Shown: positions 47,225 to 59,958 of the stretch, piece after piece | Layout of the letters: each line of letters begins with the position of its first letter | How positions within the stretch are numbered: the first letter of the stretch is position 1 | DNA from: Actinomycetota bacterium | Lineage (GTDB): Bacteria; Actinomycetota; Thermoleophilia; Solirubrobacterales; Solirubrobacteraceae | NCBI GenBank assembly: GCA_005888335.1 | Contig: VAWY01000068.1 | Location: forward strand, 1-64,000 | Length of the DNA: 64,000 bases | Direction: 5' to 3' | Notes under the pieces: model-generated | Seen by the model: the letters and a program-made list of their open reading frames with translations, nothing else | What the model was told of the DNA's origin: nothing | Databases searched by the model: none | Position numbers and translations under genes: made by a program

Positions 47225-47853
47225 AGCCGATCACGAACATCGACGACCCCCGCTTCGTCAAGGCCTTCAGCCATCCGCTTCGCGTGCGCATCCTGGCCAT
47301 GCTCCAGGAGCGCACGGCCAGCCCCGTCGAGCTCGCCGACTGGCTGGGCTCGCGGCTGGGCACGGTGGCCTACCACGTGCGCACGCTGCATCAGCTCGAG
47401 CTGATCGAGCTCGTGGACGAGACGCGCGTGCGCGGGGCGGTCGCGCACCACTACCGCGCCAAGGAGCGCCCGCGGATCTCCGACGAGGCGTGGGGCGAGG
47501 CCACGCCGATCGCCAAGCAGGCCGCGGTGGGAGCGGCGCTGCAGACGATCGACGAGTACGCGCGCGCGTCGGCGGCGGCCGGCGGCTTCGACCGCCCGGA
47601 CGCGCACATCAGCCGGCTGCGGATGGAGCTCGACCCGCAGGGCTGGAAGGAGCTGGCCGAGGCGGCCGCCGGGCTGCTCGGTCAGGCGCAGGAGATCGAG
47701 GCGCGGGCGAAGGAGCGCATCGCCGCGGACCCGCACGCCGAGGAGATCAAGGCGGCGGGCCTCGTCATCATGGTCTTCGAAGCCCTGCGCCTCACCGAGC
47801 AGGCGCCGCCGGCGCGGCGGCGCGTGCGCGGGCGGCGGCTGACCGCGCGCTGA
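47221..47853 (+). CDS. ArsR-like winged-helix transcriptional regulator
   Basis: 210 residues from a GTG in a GTGA overlap with the sigma gene. The N-terminal winged helix is clear (DPRFVKAFSHPLRVRILAML, then SPVELADWLGSRLGTVAYHV). The C-terminal ~110 residues are helical (ELAEAAAGLLGQAQEIEARA). No metal-binding CxC motif is seen, so metal sensing is unlikely; the HTH_20 group is the closer fit. It ends in the truA start. Confidence 0.82.
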   Translation: MKPITNIDDPRFVKAFSHPLRVRILAMLQERTASPVELADWLGSRLGTVAYHVRTLHQLELIELVDETRVRGAVAHHYRAKERPRISDEAWGEATPIAKQAAVGAALQTIDEYARASAAAGGFDRPDAHISRLRMELDPQGWKELAEAAAGLLGQAQEIEARAKERIAADPHAEEIKAAGLVIMVFEALRLTEQAPPARRRVRGRRLTAR

Positions 47854-48569
47854 TCACCCGCCTGGACATCGCCTACGACGGCGGGCCGTTCGCCGGCTGG
47901 GCGCGCCAGCCCGGCCGCCGCACGGTCCAGGAGGAGCTCGAGCGCGCGCTGGGGATCGTCCTGCGGCGCGAGGTGGCGCTGACCGTCGCCGGCCGCACCG
48001 ACGTCGGCGTGCACGCGCTGGGTCAGGTGGCGAGCTACGAGGGCCCGCCACCGCGGCTCACCGGCGTCAACGCGCTGCTGCCGGATGAGATCGCGGTCCT
48101 CGCCGCGCAAGGCGCGCCGGACGACTTCGACGCCCGCGCCGGCGCCCGCTCGCGCACGTACTGCTACCGCGTGCTCGCGCGCAGCGCGCCCAGCCCGTTC
48201 GAGCGCGGCCGCGCGCTGCACTGGCCCTACCGCGTCGACCGCGATGTGCTCGACGCGTGCGCGCGGGCGCTGGCCGGCGAGCACGACTTCACCGCCTTCA
48301 CGCCGACCGAGACCGACCACGTGCGCTTCCGGCGCGTGGTGCTGGAGGCGGCGTGGCGGGATGGCGCCGACGACGTCCTCGAGTTCTGGATCGAGGCCGA
48401 CGCGTTCATGCGCCAGATGAACCGCGTGCTCGTCGGCACCATGCTCCAGGTCGCCGGGGGGCGCCGGACGCTCGAGTCCTTCACGCGGCTGTTACAGGGT
48501 GCGCACCGGCGTGACGCGGGTGTGACGGCGCCCGCGCACGGGCTCTATCTCGCCCGGGTGCGTTACTAG
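47850..48569 (+). CDS. truA: tRNA pseudouridine synthase A (non-canonical CTG start)
   Basis: 239 residues. TruA converts uridines 38-40 of the anticodon stem to pseudouridine. LDIAYDGGPFAGWARQPGRR, the catalytic Asp in AGRTDVGVHALGQV (D51) and FMRQMNRVLVGTMLQVAGG are present. No ATG, GTG or TTG lies in frame between the upstream gene and the conserved N-terminus. The best start is CTG at 47850, overlapping the previous stop as CTGA, in line with the NTGA overlaps of the neighbours. A second CTG at 47862 is an alternative. Translation is probably coupled to the ArsR-like gene. Confidence 0.9.
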   Translation: MITRLDIAYDGGPFAGWARQPGRRTVQEELERALGIVLRREVALTVAGRTDVGVHALGQVASYEGPPPRLTGVNALLPDEIAVLAAQGAPDDFDARAGARSRTYCYRVLARSAPSPFERGRALHWPYRVDRDVLDACARALAGEHDFTAFTPTETDHVRFRRVVLEAAWRDGADDVLEFWIEADAFMRQMNRVLVGTMLQVAGGRRTLESFTRLLQGAHRRDAGVTAPAHGLYLARVRY

Positions 48570-48572
48570 GCT
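48567..48572 (+). promoter_or_regulatory. possible surE -10 box
   Basis: TAGGCT, which includes the truA stop codon, ends nine bases before the surE ATG. It would give a near-leaderless transcript. No -35 is evident. Confidence 0.25.
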
Positions 48573-48581
48573 GAGACCTTC

Positions 48582-52626
<4,045 letters not shown>

Positions 52627-52666
52627 CGCAGGAGGGTGACACGTGAAGCCGCTCCGAGTTGCGGAC

Positions 52667-52672
52667 TACACT
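52667..52672 (+). promoter_or_regulatory. -10 box of the patatin-like gene, leaderless
   Basis: TACACT (GGACTACACTCTG) ends eight bases before the ATG at 52681, so the predicted start is at or next to the A of the start codon. No Shine-Dalgarno precedes it. Confidence 0.5.
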
Positions 52673-52680
52673 CTGAAGCA

Positions 52681-53982
52681 ATGGACAACGTCGTTCCGCT
52701 CGCGCCGAAGGGCAAGGCCAGGGCCCCCGCGACGAAGGCGGCAGCCCCACGCCGGCGGCGGCGACGCTCCAAGACGGCGCTGGTCCTTGGCGGCGGCGGG
52801 TTCACCGGCGCGGTCTATGAGATCGGCGCGCTGCGGGCGCTCGACCTGCTTTCGGTCAACCGGACCGTCAACCAGTTCGACGTCTACGTCGGCACGTCGG
52901 CGGGCGCGTTCGTCGCCGCGCTGACCGCCAACGGGGTGACGCCCGAGGAGATGATGCGGGTCGTCAACCAGCAGGTCCCGACGCCGTTCCGCGACATCGA
53001 CGTCGGCACGCTGCTGCGCCCCAACGTCCTGGAGTACGCGCGCAGCGCGCTGAGCATGCCCTTCAAGGCGGTCAGCGTCCTGCGCGAGGTGGCCGGGCAG
53101 ATCAAGGGCGCGTCGCTGATGGACCTCGTGCTCGGCCTGGCCGAGGGCCTGCCGAGCGGCCTGTACTCCGGTTCCGGCGTCGAGCGGTACATGCGCGACG
53201 TGCTGTCCGACCCGGACCGCTCCGACGACTTCCGCCTGCTCGAGCCCGAGCTCTACCTCACCGCGACCGACCTCGACACGTGCGAGCGCATCGTCTTCGG
53301 CGCGGTCGGCTGGGACGACGTGCCGATCTCGCAGGCCGTGCGCGCCTCGACCGCCCTGCCGATGATCTACAAGCCCGTCAAGGTTCGCGACCACGAACTC
53401 GTCGACGGCGGCATCGTCTCCACCACCAATGTCGACCTGGCCGTCGAGGCGGGCGCGAAGTTCGTGGTGGTCGTCAACCCGCTGGTCCCGTACGTCAACG
53501 ACTTCTCCAAGCGCGTGGGGCGCATCTTCCCCCGCCCGCAGCGGGTCAGCGACATGGGGTTCCCGCAGATCGGCTACCAGGTCTTCAAGCTGCTCGCCTA
53601 CCAGCGCCTGCACGAGATGGCGCGTCAGTGGGAGCAGCGCTACCCGGGCGTCGACATCGTGCTCATCGAGCCCGAGCCCAACGACGAGCTGATGTTCCAG
53701 ACGTCGATCCTCAACTTCACCTCGCGGGTGGGGATCGCCAAGCACGGCTTCGAGACCGTGACGCTCAAGCTCGCGCAGGACTACGAGCGCTTCCACGAGA
53801 TCTGCGAGCGCCACGGGATCGAGATCTCCGCGACGCGCGTGCGCAAGGTCGTCAAGCACTTCGCCGCCGAGCAGGAGAAGGTCCGCGCCTGGCGCAAGAT
53901 CCTCGAACAGACGACGGGGGCATTGCTGCGGCAGTCCGGCACGGCGCCGGAGGCGCCGGGCGACGCGGCCAGCGGCGATTAG
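52681..53982 (+). CDS. patatin-like phospholipase family protein
   Basis: 433 residues. After a basic N-terminus ([20 protein letters not shown]) come the glycine-rich oxyanion loop GGGGFTGAVYEIGALRAL, the nucleophile elbow GTSAGAF and the Asp of DGGIVSTTNVDLA, the Ser-Asp dyad of patatins. Expected to act on lipid acyl esters. The C-terminal ~150 residues are helical and charged. The ATG at 52681 fits a leaderless promoter; the next ORF overlaps its last codons. Confidence 0.9.
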   Translation: MDNVVPLAPKGKARAPATKAAAPRRRRRRSKTALVLGGGGFTGAVYEIGALRALDLLSVNRTVNQFDVYVGTSAGAFVAALTANGVTPEEMMRVVNQQVPTPFRDIDVGTLLRPNVLEYARSALSMPFKAVSVLREVAGQIKGASLMDLVLGLAEGLPSGLYSGSGVERYMRDVLSDPDRSDDFRLLEPELYLTATDLDTCERIVFGAVGWDDVPISQAVRASTALPMIYKPVKVRDHELVDGGIVSTTNVDLAVEAGAKFVVVVNPLVPYVNDFSKRVGRIFPRPQRVSDMGFPQIGYQVFKLLAYQRLHEMARQWEQRYPGVDIVLIEPEPNDELMFQTSILNFTSRVGIAKHGFETVTLKLAQDYERFHEICERHGIEISATRVRKVVKHFAAEQEKVRAWRKILEQTTGALLRQSGTAPEAPGDAASGD

Positions 53983-54463
53983 CACAGCCGCCGCGGCCGC
54001 CGCGGCCGTCGCGGCCGTCGCGCTCGGCGGCTACGGCGGGGGTGGCGAGAAGGCGCCGGCGCCGAAGCCTCGCCCCGACCTCGCGCCGCACACGGCGACC
54101 ACGCGCGCCGTCGGGCGCGCGGAGATCCTGGCGGCGGTCAGGCGCGCGATCACGGCCGACGCGCGCGCGCGGGTCCGGCGCGGCGAGTTCCGCGGGCCGG
54201 TCCGGCGCACCGACTGCGACCAGCGGCCCGGTCCCGCGGAGGGTCACGAGGACGTCGTCGTCTACTCGTGCATCGCGGTCACGTTCGTGGGGCCGCGGAC
54301 CTCGACCGCGCCGCCGTTGCGGTCGGGCCAGCTCTTCCAGGTCCGCGTCAACTACCCGCAGCGAAGCTTCACGTGGTGCAAGGTCGAGCCGCCGGGCGGC
54401 GAGGGCGCAGGGCGGCCGGGGCGCGAGAACGCGCCCGACGACAGCTGCGGCGGAATCGGTTAA
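53978..54463 (+). CDS. secreted or lipoprotein-like ORF without a standard start codon
   Basis: The frame is open from 53762 to TAA at 54461-54463 with no ATG, GTG or TTG before the recognisable part. The best start is ATT at 53978, overlapping the patatin-gene stop (ATTAG). It gives STAAAAAAVAAVALGGYGGG, a hydrophobic signal-like stretch in which a lipobox Cys is replaced by Tyr. The body has four Cys (RTDCDQ, VVYSCIAV, FTWCKV, DDSCGG) as in secreted disulphide proteins. The stop overlaps the convergent HisC-like stop by four bases, as for a real gene. Either an ATT-initiated gene or a recent pseudogene of a lipoprotein. No named family recognised. Confidence 0.5.
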   Translation: MSTAAAAAAAVAAVALGGYGGGGEKAPAPKPRPDLAPHTATTRAVGRAEILAAVRRAITADARARVRRGEFRGPVRRTDCDQRPGPAEGHEDVVVYSCIAVTFVGPRTSTAPPLRSGQLFQVRVNYPQRSFTWCKVEPPGGEGAGRPGRENAPDDSCGGIG

Positions 54464-55557
54464 GACACTCGGCTGAGCGCCTGGACCAGCCGGTCGCTCG
54501 CGGCCCGCGACTGGACCGCGGCGCGGATGCGGGTCGGGTCGCCGAAGCGCGCGCCCGTGGCGACGATCACGCCGGCCCGCTGCAGGCGCGCGGCCAGCTC
54601 GGCCCCGTCGAGCCCGTCGCGGCGCAGCCAGACCACGTTGGCCTGCGTCTCGGTCACGTCGAAGCCGGCCTCACGCAGCTCGCCGACGAGCCGGCTGCGC
54701 TCCGCGCGAACCGCCGCGGTCCGCCGGTTCAGCGCCGGGCGCGTGGCGCGCAGCGCCTCGAGCACGCCGGCCTGGGCGAGCTCGTTGAGCCCCAGCTCGG
54801 GCTCGAGGCGCTCGAGCAGCGGCCCGGCGTCGGGCGCGCCGATTGCGTAGCCGCAGCGCAGGCCGGCGAGCCCCCACGCCTTGGAGAACGTGCGGAAGAC
54901 GAGCAGCCGCGGATGGCGCTCGAGGAGCGGGAGCGTCTCGTCGAGCGGCCGCTCGGCGTAGTGCGCGAGCGCCTCGTCAAGCAGCACGACGACGCGCTCG
55001 GGCAGCATGCCGAGCAGCTCGTCGAGCTCGGCGGTGGAGAGCAGCTCGCCGGTCGGGTCGTTGGGGTTGCACAGGGCGACGATGCGCGTGCGCTGGTTGA
55101 GCGCGCGCACGATCGCCTCGGCCGCGAAGCCCGGCACCGGGACGGCGCGCCCGCGCGCGCGCCGGGCCATGACCGGATAGAGCGGGTACGACGGCCACGG
55201 CGTGACGAGCTCGTCGCCCGGCTCCATCAGCGCGTGGGCGGTGGCGGCGAGCAGCTGCGCCGCGCCGTTGCCGACGACGACCTGCTCGGCGGCGATGCCG
55301 TGGAGCGCTGCGAGCTCGCCGCGCAGCTCTCCGGCGTGCGGATCGAGGTAGCGGTGCAGCCCGCGCCGGGCGATGTAGGTGACGGCGTTGACGACGGTGT
55401 GCGGCGGCAGCTCGGGCCAGGTCGTCTGCGAGAGGTCGATCGGGTCGACGCGGGCGAGCGCACGCTGGCGCTCCTCGGCCGCGTTGCGGCGCAGCTCGGC
55501 GTTGACCTCGTCCTCCGAGAGCCCCTCGAACTGGCGGTAGTAGTCGAGCAGCCCCAC
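54460..55557 (-). CDS. HisC-like class I/II aminotransferase
   Basis: 365 residues. PLP fold type I: VVVGNGAAQLLAATAHALME, CNPNDPTGELLSTAELDELL, VVLLDEALAHYAE and the Schiff-base lysine in FRTFSKAWGLAGLRCGYAIG. Closest to histidinol-phosphate aminotransferase, but no other his gene is nearby, so another amino acid or an amino-phosphate substrate is possible. A membrane protein gene lies 4 bp upstream on the same strand. Confidence 0.85.
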   Translation of the reverse strand: MGLLDYYRQFEGLSEDEVNAELRRNAAEERQRALARVDPIDLSQTTWPELPPHTVVNAVTYIARRGLHRYLDPHAGELRGELAALHGIAAEQVVVGNGAAQLLAATAHALMEPGDELVTPWPSYPLYPVMARRARGRAVPVPGFAAEAIVRALNQRTRIVALCNPNDPTGELLSTAELDELLGMLPERVVVLLDEALAHYAERPLDETLPLLERHPRLLVFRTFSKAWGLAGLRCGYAIGAPDAGPLLERLEPELGLNELAQAGVLEALRATRPALNRRTAAVRAERSRLVGELREAGFDVTETQANVVWLRRDGLDGAELAARLQRAGVIVATGARFGDPTRIRAAVQSRAASDRLVQALSRVS

Positions 55558-55561
55558 CGCG

Positions 55562-56035
55562 TCAGCTGCGGGGCGCCAGGCTCGGGCCGAGACCCGCGAT
55601 GAACACCAGCCAGATCGTGAAGCACACCGTGCCGACGACGACGGTCGTGGCGAACACGGGCCCGATGATCCCCTTGCGCTGGTCGTAGCCGGCGGCGCGG
55701 CGGACGAGGACCCACGCGTGGTCGAGGCGCTTGAGGACGGCGAGCGCGCCCATCAGCGTGAGCAGCATCCCGACGAACGCGACGAAGATCCCGAGGCTGA
55801 TCGAGTTGGTCCGGTAGTTGACCTGCGCGCCGACCCAGAGCCACGCGGCGGGCAGCGGACCCCAGAACAACAGGTTGACCACGACCATGAGCACGGCGAT
55901 CGCGAAGGCCAGCGTGCGGTCGAGCCGCCGGCGGGCGGCGCCGCCGCGCTGCGGCAGCGCGCGGTAGCGGACGGGCGCGGTGCCCGGCCGGCGGCCGATG
56001 AAGAGGCCGCCGGTGTCCGTGGGGTCGGTACGCAT
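55562..56035 (-). CDS. membrane protein of unknown function
   Basis: 157 residues from the ATG at 56035. Three hydrophobic segments: LAFAIAVLMVVVNLLFWG, LGIFVAFVGMLLTLMGALAV and VFATTVVVGTVCFTIWLVFI, with a basic N-terminal region. No family recognised. The frame extends to 56110 but only through a repeat element. Probably cotranscribed with the HisC-like gene, 4 bp apart. Confidence 0.65.
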   Translation of the reverse strand: MRTDPTDTGGLFIGRRPGTAPVRYRALPQRGGAARRRLDRTLAFAIAVLMVVVNLLFWGPLPAAWLWVGAQVNYRTNSISLGIFVAFVGMLLTLMGALAVLKRLDHAWVLVRRAAGYDQRKGIIGPVFATTVVVGTVCFTIWLVFIAGLGPSLAPRS

Positions 56036-56082
56036 CGTCACTCCAGCGTACCTGTGCGTTCGCCCGACGCGGTCGCTAGCCC

Positions 56083-56188
56083 CTCGCGAACGAAGCTCGC
56101 GCAAGGTCAATACCGCCGAAGGCGGTCATTACCCCCTCGCGAACGAAGTTCGCGCAAGGTCAATACCGCCGAAGGCGGTCATTACCCG
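56083..56188 (-). repeat. two tandem 53 bp two-hairpin repeat units after an acyl-CoA ligase gene
   Basis: Units 56083-56135 and 56136-56188. On the minus strand each reads GGGTAATGACCGCC-TTC-GGCGGT..TTGACCTTG..CGCGAAC-TTC-GTTCGCG. The TAA stop of the ligase gene (56182-56184) is the TAA of the first unit. The distal unit has one compensable mismatch in its second stem. Confidence 0.95.
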
Positions 56189-57966
56189 TATAACGAGTCG
56201 AAGATCTCCGCGTACTTCTCGTTGACGACGTTGCGCTTGACCTTGAGCGTGGGCGTGAGCTCGCCGGTCTCCTGCGAGAGGTCGTGGTCGAGGATGGCGA
56301 ACTTCTTGACCTGCTCGACCTGCGCGTACTTCGCGTTGGCCTTGTCGACCTCGGCCTGGATGAGCTCGCGCACCTTCTCGTTCTGCGTCAGGGCGGCGAT
56401 CGACGTGTCCTCGATGGGTGGGTGGGTTTGGGATCGCGCCCAGGGCACGATCTCCTCCTCGTCGAGCGTGATGAGCGCGACGGGGTACGGGCGCCGGTCG
56501 CCGTGCATGACGCACTGCGAGACCCAGCGCGCCTGCTTCATGTCGTTCTCGAAGTTCGCCGGCGTGAGGTTCTTGCCGCCGGCGGTGATGATGATGTCCT
56601 TCTTGCGCCCGACGATCGAGAGGTAGCCGTCCTCGTCGATCGTCGCCAGGTCGCCGGTGTGCAGCCAGCCGTCGACGACCGCGCCGAACGAGGCGTCGGC
56701 GTTCTTGTAGTAGCCCGCGAAGATGTTCGGCCCCTTGACGAGCAGCTCGCCGTCCTCGGCCACCTTGAGCTCGACGCCGCCGAGCGCCTTGCCGACGGTG
56801 CCGAACTTGTGCGCCTCGGGCCGCGACGTCGTGGCCGCGGTGGCGGTCTCCGTCATCCCGTAGCCCTCGAGCACCGGCACGCCAGCCGCCCAGAAGAACT
56901 CGAGGATCTCCCTGGCGATCGGCGCGGCGCCGGTGACCGCCTCGCGCACGCGCCCGCCGAACGCGGCGCGCACGTTCTTGAACAGCGCCTCGTCGAACTT
57001 CGCGTACGCCTCCTGCAGCTCGGCGGGGATCTCCGCGCCCGCCACCCGCAGGTCGTGGTAGCGCCCGCCGACCTCCGTCGCGCGGCGCAGGGTGTCGGCG
57101 TCGACGTTGCCGGCGACCAGCGTGTAGATCTTCTCGAAGATGCGCGGGACGCTCGGCAGGTACGTCGGCTGCGTCTCGCTGAGCTCGGGGATGATCCGCT
57201 TGGTGTCGCCGCCGAAGTAGGCGATCGGCGCGCCGGTGTCGAACGCGCCGAGCTGCACGAGCAGTGCGAAGGCGTGCGCCAGCGGCAGGTAGAGGTAGAC
57301 GAGGTCGTCGTCGCCGCGGAACAGCTCGCGCTCGCCCACCGAGTCGACGATCGCGCGGTAATTGCCATGCGTCAGAACGCAGCCCTTGGGAGGGCCGGTC
57401 GTCCCCGAGGTGTAGATGAACGTGTAGGGGTCCTCGGGCTTGACCGCCTCGTAGCGGCGCACGAGCTCGGCGTCGCGCCCGCGGCCGCGCTCGCGCAGCT
57501 CGTCGAGGGTGATCGCGGCGCCGTCGGTCATCGTGATCACGTGCCGCAGCGCCGGCAGGCGGTCGCGCACCTGGAACACCTTGGCGAGCTGCCCGGCGTC
57601 CTCGCAGACGATGGCCACGGCGTCGGAGTTGCCGATGACCCACTCGCACTCCTCCGGGGAGTTGGTCGGGTAGATCGGGACGACGACCGCGCCGGTGACG
57701 GTGATGGCGAAGTCCACCCACGTCCACTCGACGCGCGTGTTGCCCAGCAGGCAGACGCGGTCGCCCGGCGCGATGCCGAGGTCGACCAGCCCGAGCGCGA
57801 TCTCGCGGGCGATCTCCCACATGCGGCGGAAGGAGACCTCGCGCCACTCGTCGCCCACCTTGTGCTTCTGCGCCACCCGGTCGCCGTAGAGCTCGGCCGC
57901 CTTGGGCAGCAGGTCGGCGATCGTCTTCGACCCGGTCGTCTGCCGGGGCGCGGTGCCCGCTTCCAT
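56182..57966 (-). CDS. long-chain fatty acid--CoA ligase (AMP-binding), copy 1
   Basis: 594 residues. Activates fatty acids through an acyl-adenylate. The P-loop is YTSGTTGPPKGCVLTHGN, the adenine motif GYGMTETATA and the hinge region YLSIVGRKKDIIITAGGKNL. It ends LKVKRNVVNEKYAEIFDSLYG, nearly the same as copy 2, so the two arose by tandem duplication. Its last Gly codon and stop are supplied by the repeat unit downstream. GAGGAGGTC precedes the ATG. Probably for exogenous or recycled long-chain fatty acids. Confidence 0.93.
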   Translation of the reverse strand: MEAGTAPRQTTGSKTIADLLPKAAELYGDRVAQKHKVGDEWREVSFRRMWEIAREIALGLVDLGIAPGDRVCLLGNTRVEWTWVDFAITVTGAVVVPIYPTNSPEECEWVIGNSDAVAIVCEDAGQLAKVFQVRDRLPALRHVITMTDGAAITLDELRERGRGRDAELVRRYEAVKPEDPYTFIYTSGTTGPPKGCVLTHGNYRAIVDSVGERELFRGDDDLVYLYLPLAHAFALLVQLGAFDTGAPIAYFGGDTKRIIPELSETQPTYLPSVPRIFEKIYTLVAGNVDADTLRRATEVGGRYHDLRVAGAEIPAELQEAYAKFDEALFKNVRAAFGGRVREAVTGAAPIAREILEFFWAAGVPVLEGYGMTETATAATTSRPEAHKFGTVGKALGGVELKVAEDGELLVKGPNIFAGYYKNADASFGAVVDGWLHTGDLATIDEDGYLSIVGRKKDIIITAGGKNLTPANFENDMKQARWVSQCVMHGDRRPYPVALITLDEEEIVPWARSQTHPPIEDTSIAALTQNEKVRELIQAEVDKANAKYAQVEQVKKFAILDHDLSQETGELTPTLKVKRNVVNEKYAEIFDSLYG

Positions 57967-57987
57967 TCAGACCTCCTCAGCCCGGGC

Positions 57988-58053
57988 CGTCATTACCCGA
58001 CTCGCGAACGAAGTTCGCGCATGGTCAATACCGCCGAAGGCGGTCATTACCCG
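57988..58053 (-). repeat. two-hairpin repeat unit between the two acyl-CoA ligase genes, plus a truncated unit
   Basis: A complete 53 bp unit at 58001-58053 contains the stop codon of copy 2 (TAA at 58047-58049). CCGTCATTACCCG at 57988-58000 looks like the end of a second unit that has been overwritten by the start region of copy 1. Confidence 0.85.
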
Positions 58054-59807
58054 TACATCGAGTCGAACAGCTCGGCGTACTTGTCGTTGACCACGTTGCG
58101 CTTGACCTTGAGCGTCGGCGTCAGCTCGCCGGTCTCCTGGGACAGGTCGTGGTCGAGGATCTTGAACTTCTTGATCTGCGCCACCTTCGCGTGGTTGGCG
58201 TTGACCCCGTCGAGGCAGTCCTGGACGAGCTCGCGGATCTTGTCGTTCTCGGCCAGCTCGGCGACGTCGGTCGGCAGCCCCTGCTCCTTGGCCCAGGGGA
58301 TGATCTCCTCCTCGTCGAGCGTGATCAGCGCCACCGGGAACGGCCGCCGGTCGCCGTGCATCACGGCCTGCGAGATCCAGCGCGACTGCTTGAGCTCGTT
58401 CTCGATGTTGGCCGGCGTGAGGTTCTTGCCGCCGGCGGTGATGATGATGTCCTTCATCCGGCCGGTGATCTTCACGAAGCCCTCGTCGTCGATCTCGCCG
58501 ACGTCGCCGGTGCGGAACCAGCCGTCGCCGGTGAACGCCTCGCGCGTGGCCTCCTCGTTGCGCCAGTACTCCGTGAAGACGTTGGGGCCCTTCATGAGCA
58601 GCTCGCCCTCGTCGCCGATCTTGACCTCGATGCCCGGGGCGGGCTTGCCGACGGTCCCGACCTTGAAGGCGTCGGGCGTGTTGACGCAGCCGATGCCGGT
58701 CGTCTCGGTCAGCCCCCAGCCCTCGAGCACCGTCACGCCGCAGGCGTAGAAGAACTCGAGGATGTCGGGGGCGATCGGCGCGGCGCCGGTGACCGCCTGG
58801 CGGATGTCGCCGCCGAACGCGGCGCGCACGTTCTTGTAGAGCTTCTCCTCGAACTGGTTGAAGGTCTCGTCGGGCTCGGCCTCGCCCTTGCGGACCTTCA
58901 TGCCGACCTCGACGGCCTTCTTGAGCGTGTCGGAGTCGATGTTGGACGTGACCAGCGTGTAGATCTTCTCGAAGATCCGCGGGACGCTCGGGAAGTACGT
59001 CGGCTGGGTCTCGGCCAGCTCCGGGACGATCAGCTTCGTGTTGCCGCTGAAGAAGATGATCGGCGCGCCGATGTCCCACGCCCCGAGCACGCAGATGAGC
59101 GCGAAGACGTGGGCGAGCGGCAGATAGAGGTACTGCGAGTCGTCCGCGGTGACGAAGTCGAGCTGGTGCGTGACCGCGCTGACCGAGCCGGCGTTGGCGT
59201 GCGTGAGCACGACGCCCTTCGGGTTCCCGGTCGTGCCCGACGTGTAGATGATCGTGTACGGGTCGTCCTCGGAGACCCCGTCGCGGCGCTTGGCCAGCTC
59301 GTCGGCGTGATCGGAGGTGCGGCCGCGCTCGCGCAGCTCGTCGAGGCTGATCGCGCCGTCGGCGCTGCCGTCGAAGATCACCACGTGCTCGAGCTCGGGC
59401 AGCTCGCCGCGGACCTTCTCGATCTTCGCCGCCTGGTCGGCGTTCTCGACGAAGGCCACCTTGGCCTCGGAGTTGCCGGCGACCCACTGGCACTCCTTCG
59501 GCGAGTTGGTCGGATAGATCGGGACGACGATGCCGCCGGCGCTCGAGACCGCGAAGCTCGCGTACACCCACTCGGGGCGCGTGTCGGCGAGGATGCAGGC
59601 GCGGTCGCCCGCCTGGAATCCGAGCTCGGCGAGCCCGCCGGCGAGCTCCTTGACGAACGTCGCGACGTCCGCGTAACTCGTCTCCTGCCAGCCGTCGCCG
59701 CGCTTGAAGCGCACCGCCGTGCGGTCGCCGAAACGCTCGCCGGCGGCCGTCGCCAGGTCAGCGATCGTCCGACCGGTTGCCTGCTCGAGCTCCGTTGCGT
59801 CAGCCAT
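58047..59807 (-). CDS. long-chain fatty acid--CoA ligase (AMP-binding), copy 2
   Basis: 586 residues. P-loop YTSGTTGNPKGVVLTHAN, adenine motif GWGLTETTGIGC and hinge region FVKITGRMKDIIITAGGKNL. The C-terminal VKRNVVNDKYAELFDSMYG parallels copy 1. It lies upstream of copy 1 on the same strand, 80 bp apart, with a repeat unit in between. A GAGAGGA Shine-Dalgarno precedes the ATG at 59807. Substrate range versus copy 1 cannot be told. Confidence 0.93.
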   Translation of the reverse strand: MADATELEQATGRTIADLATAAGERFGDRTAVRFKRGDGWQETSYADVATFVKELAGGLAELGFQAGDRACILADTRPEWVYASFAVSSAGGIVVPIYPTNSPKECQWVAGNSEAKVAFVENADQAAKIEKVRGELPELEHVVIFDGSADGAISLDELRERGRTSDHADELAKRRDGVSEDDPYTIIYTSGTTGNPKGVVLTHANAGSVSAVTHQLDFVTADDSQYLYLPLAHVFALICVLGAWDIGAPIIFFSGNTKLIVPELAETQPTYFPSVPRIFEKIYTLVTSNIDSDTLKKAVEVGMKVRKGEAEPDETFNQFEEKLYKNVRAAFGGDIRQAVTGAAPIAPDILEFFYACGVTVLEGWGLTETTGIGCVNTPDAFKVGTVGKPAPGIEVKIGDEGELLMKGPNVFTEYWRNEEATREAFTGDGWFRTGDVGEIDDEGFVKITGRMKDIIITAGGKNLTPANIENELKQSRWISQAVMHGDRRPFPVALITLDEEEIIPWAKEQGLPTDVAELAENDKIRELVQDCLDGVNANHAKVAQIKKFKILDHDLSQETGELTPTLKVKRNVVNDKYAELFDSMYG

Positions 59808-59958
59808 CGCGCAGTCCTCTCGGTGTTCTCAGTCCCCGAAGGATGACGTACCCGGCACGGAAATGACCAGGCGACCCGGCCCCCGGTCGGCGACGGCTGC
59901 GTCGTGCGGCGAGCGCGCCCTGCGCCCGCCGCTCGCGCTCTCGATCGTGGGTGGTGTG

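Noticed and set aside
53280..54476. 398-codon plus-strand ORF over the patatin gene and beyond
   Set aside because: Arg/Ala-rich shadow in another frame; the supported frame after 53982 is the one ending at 54463.
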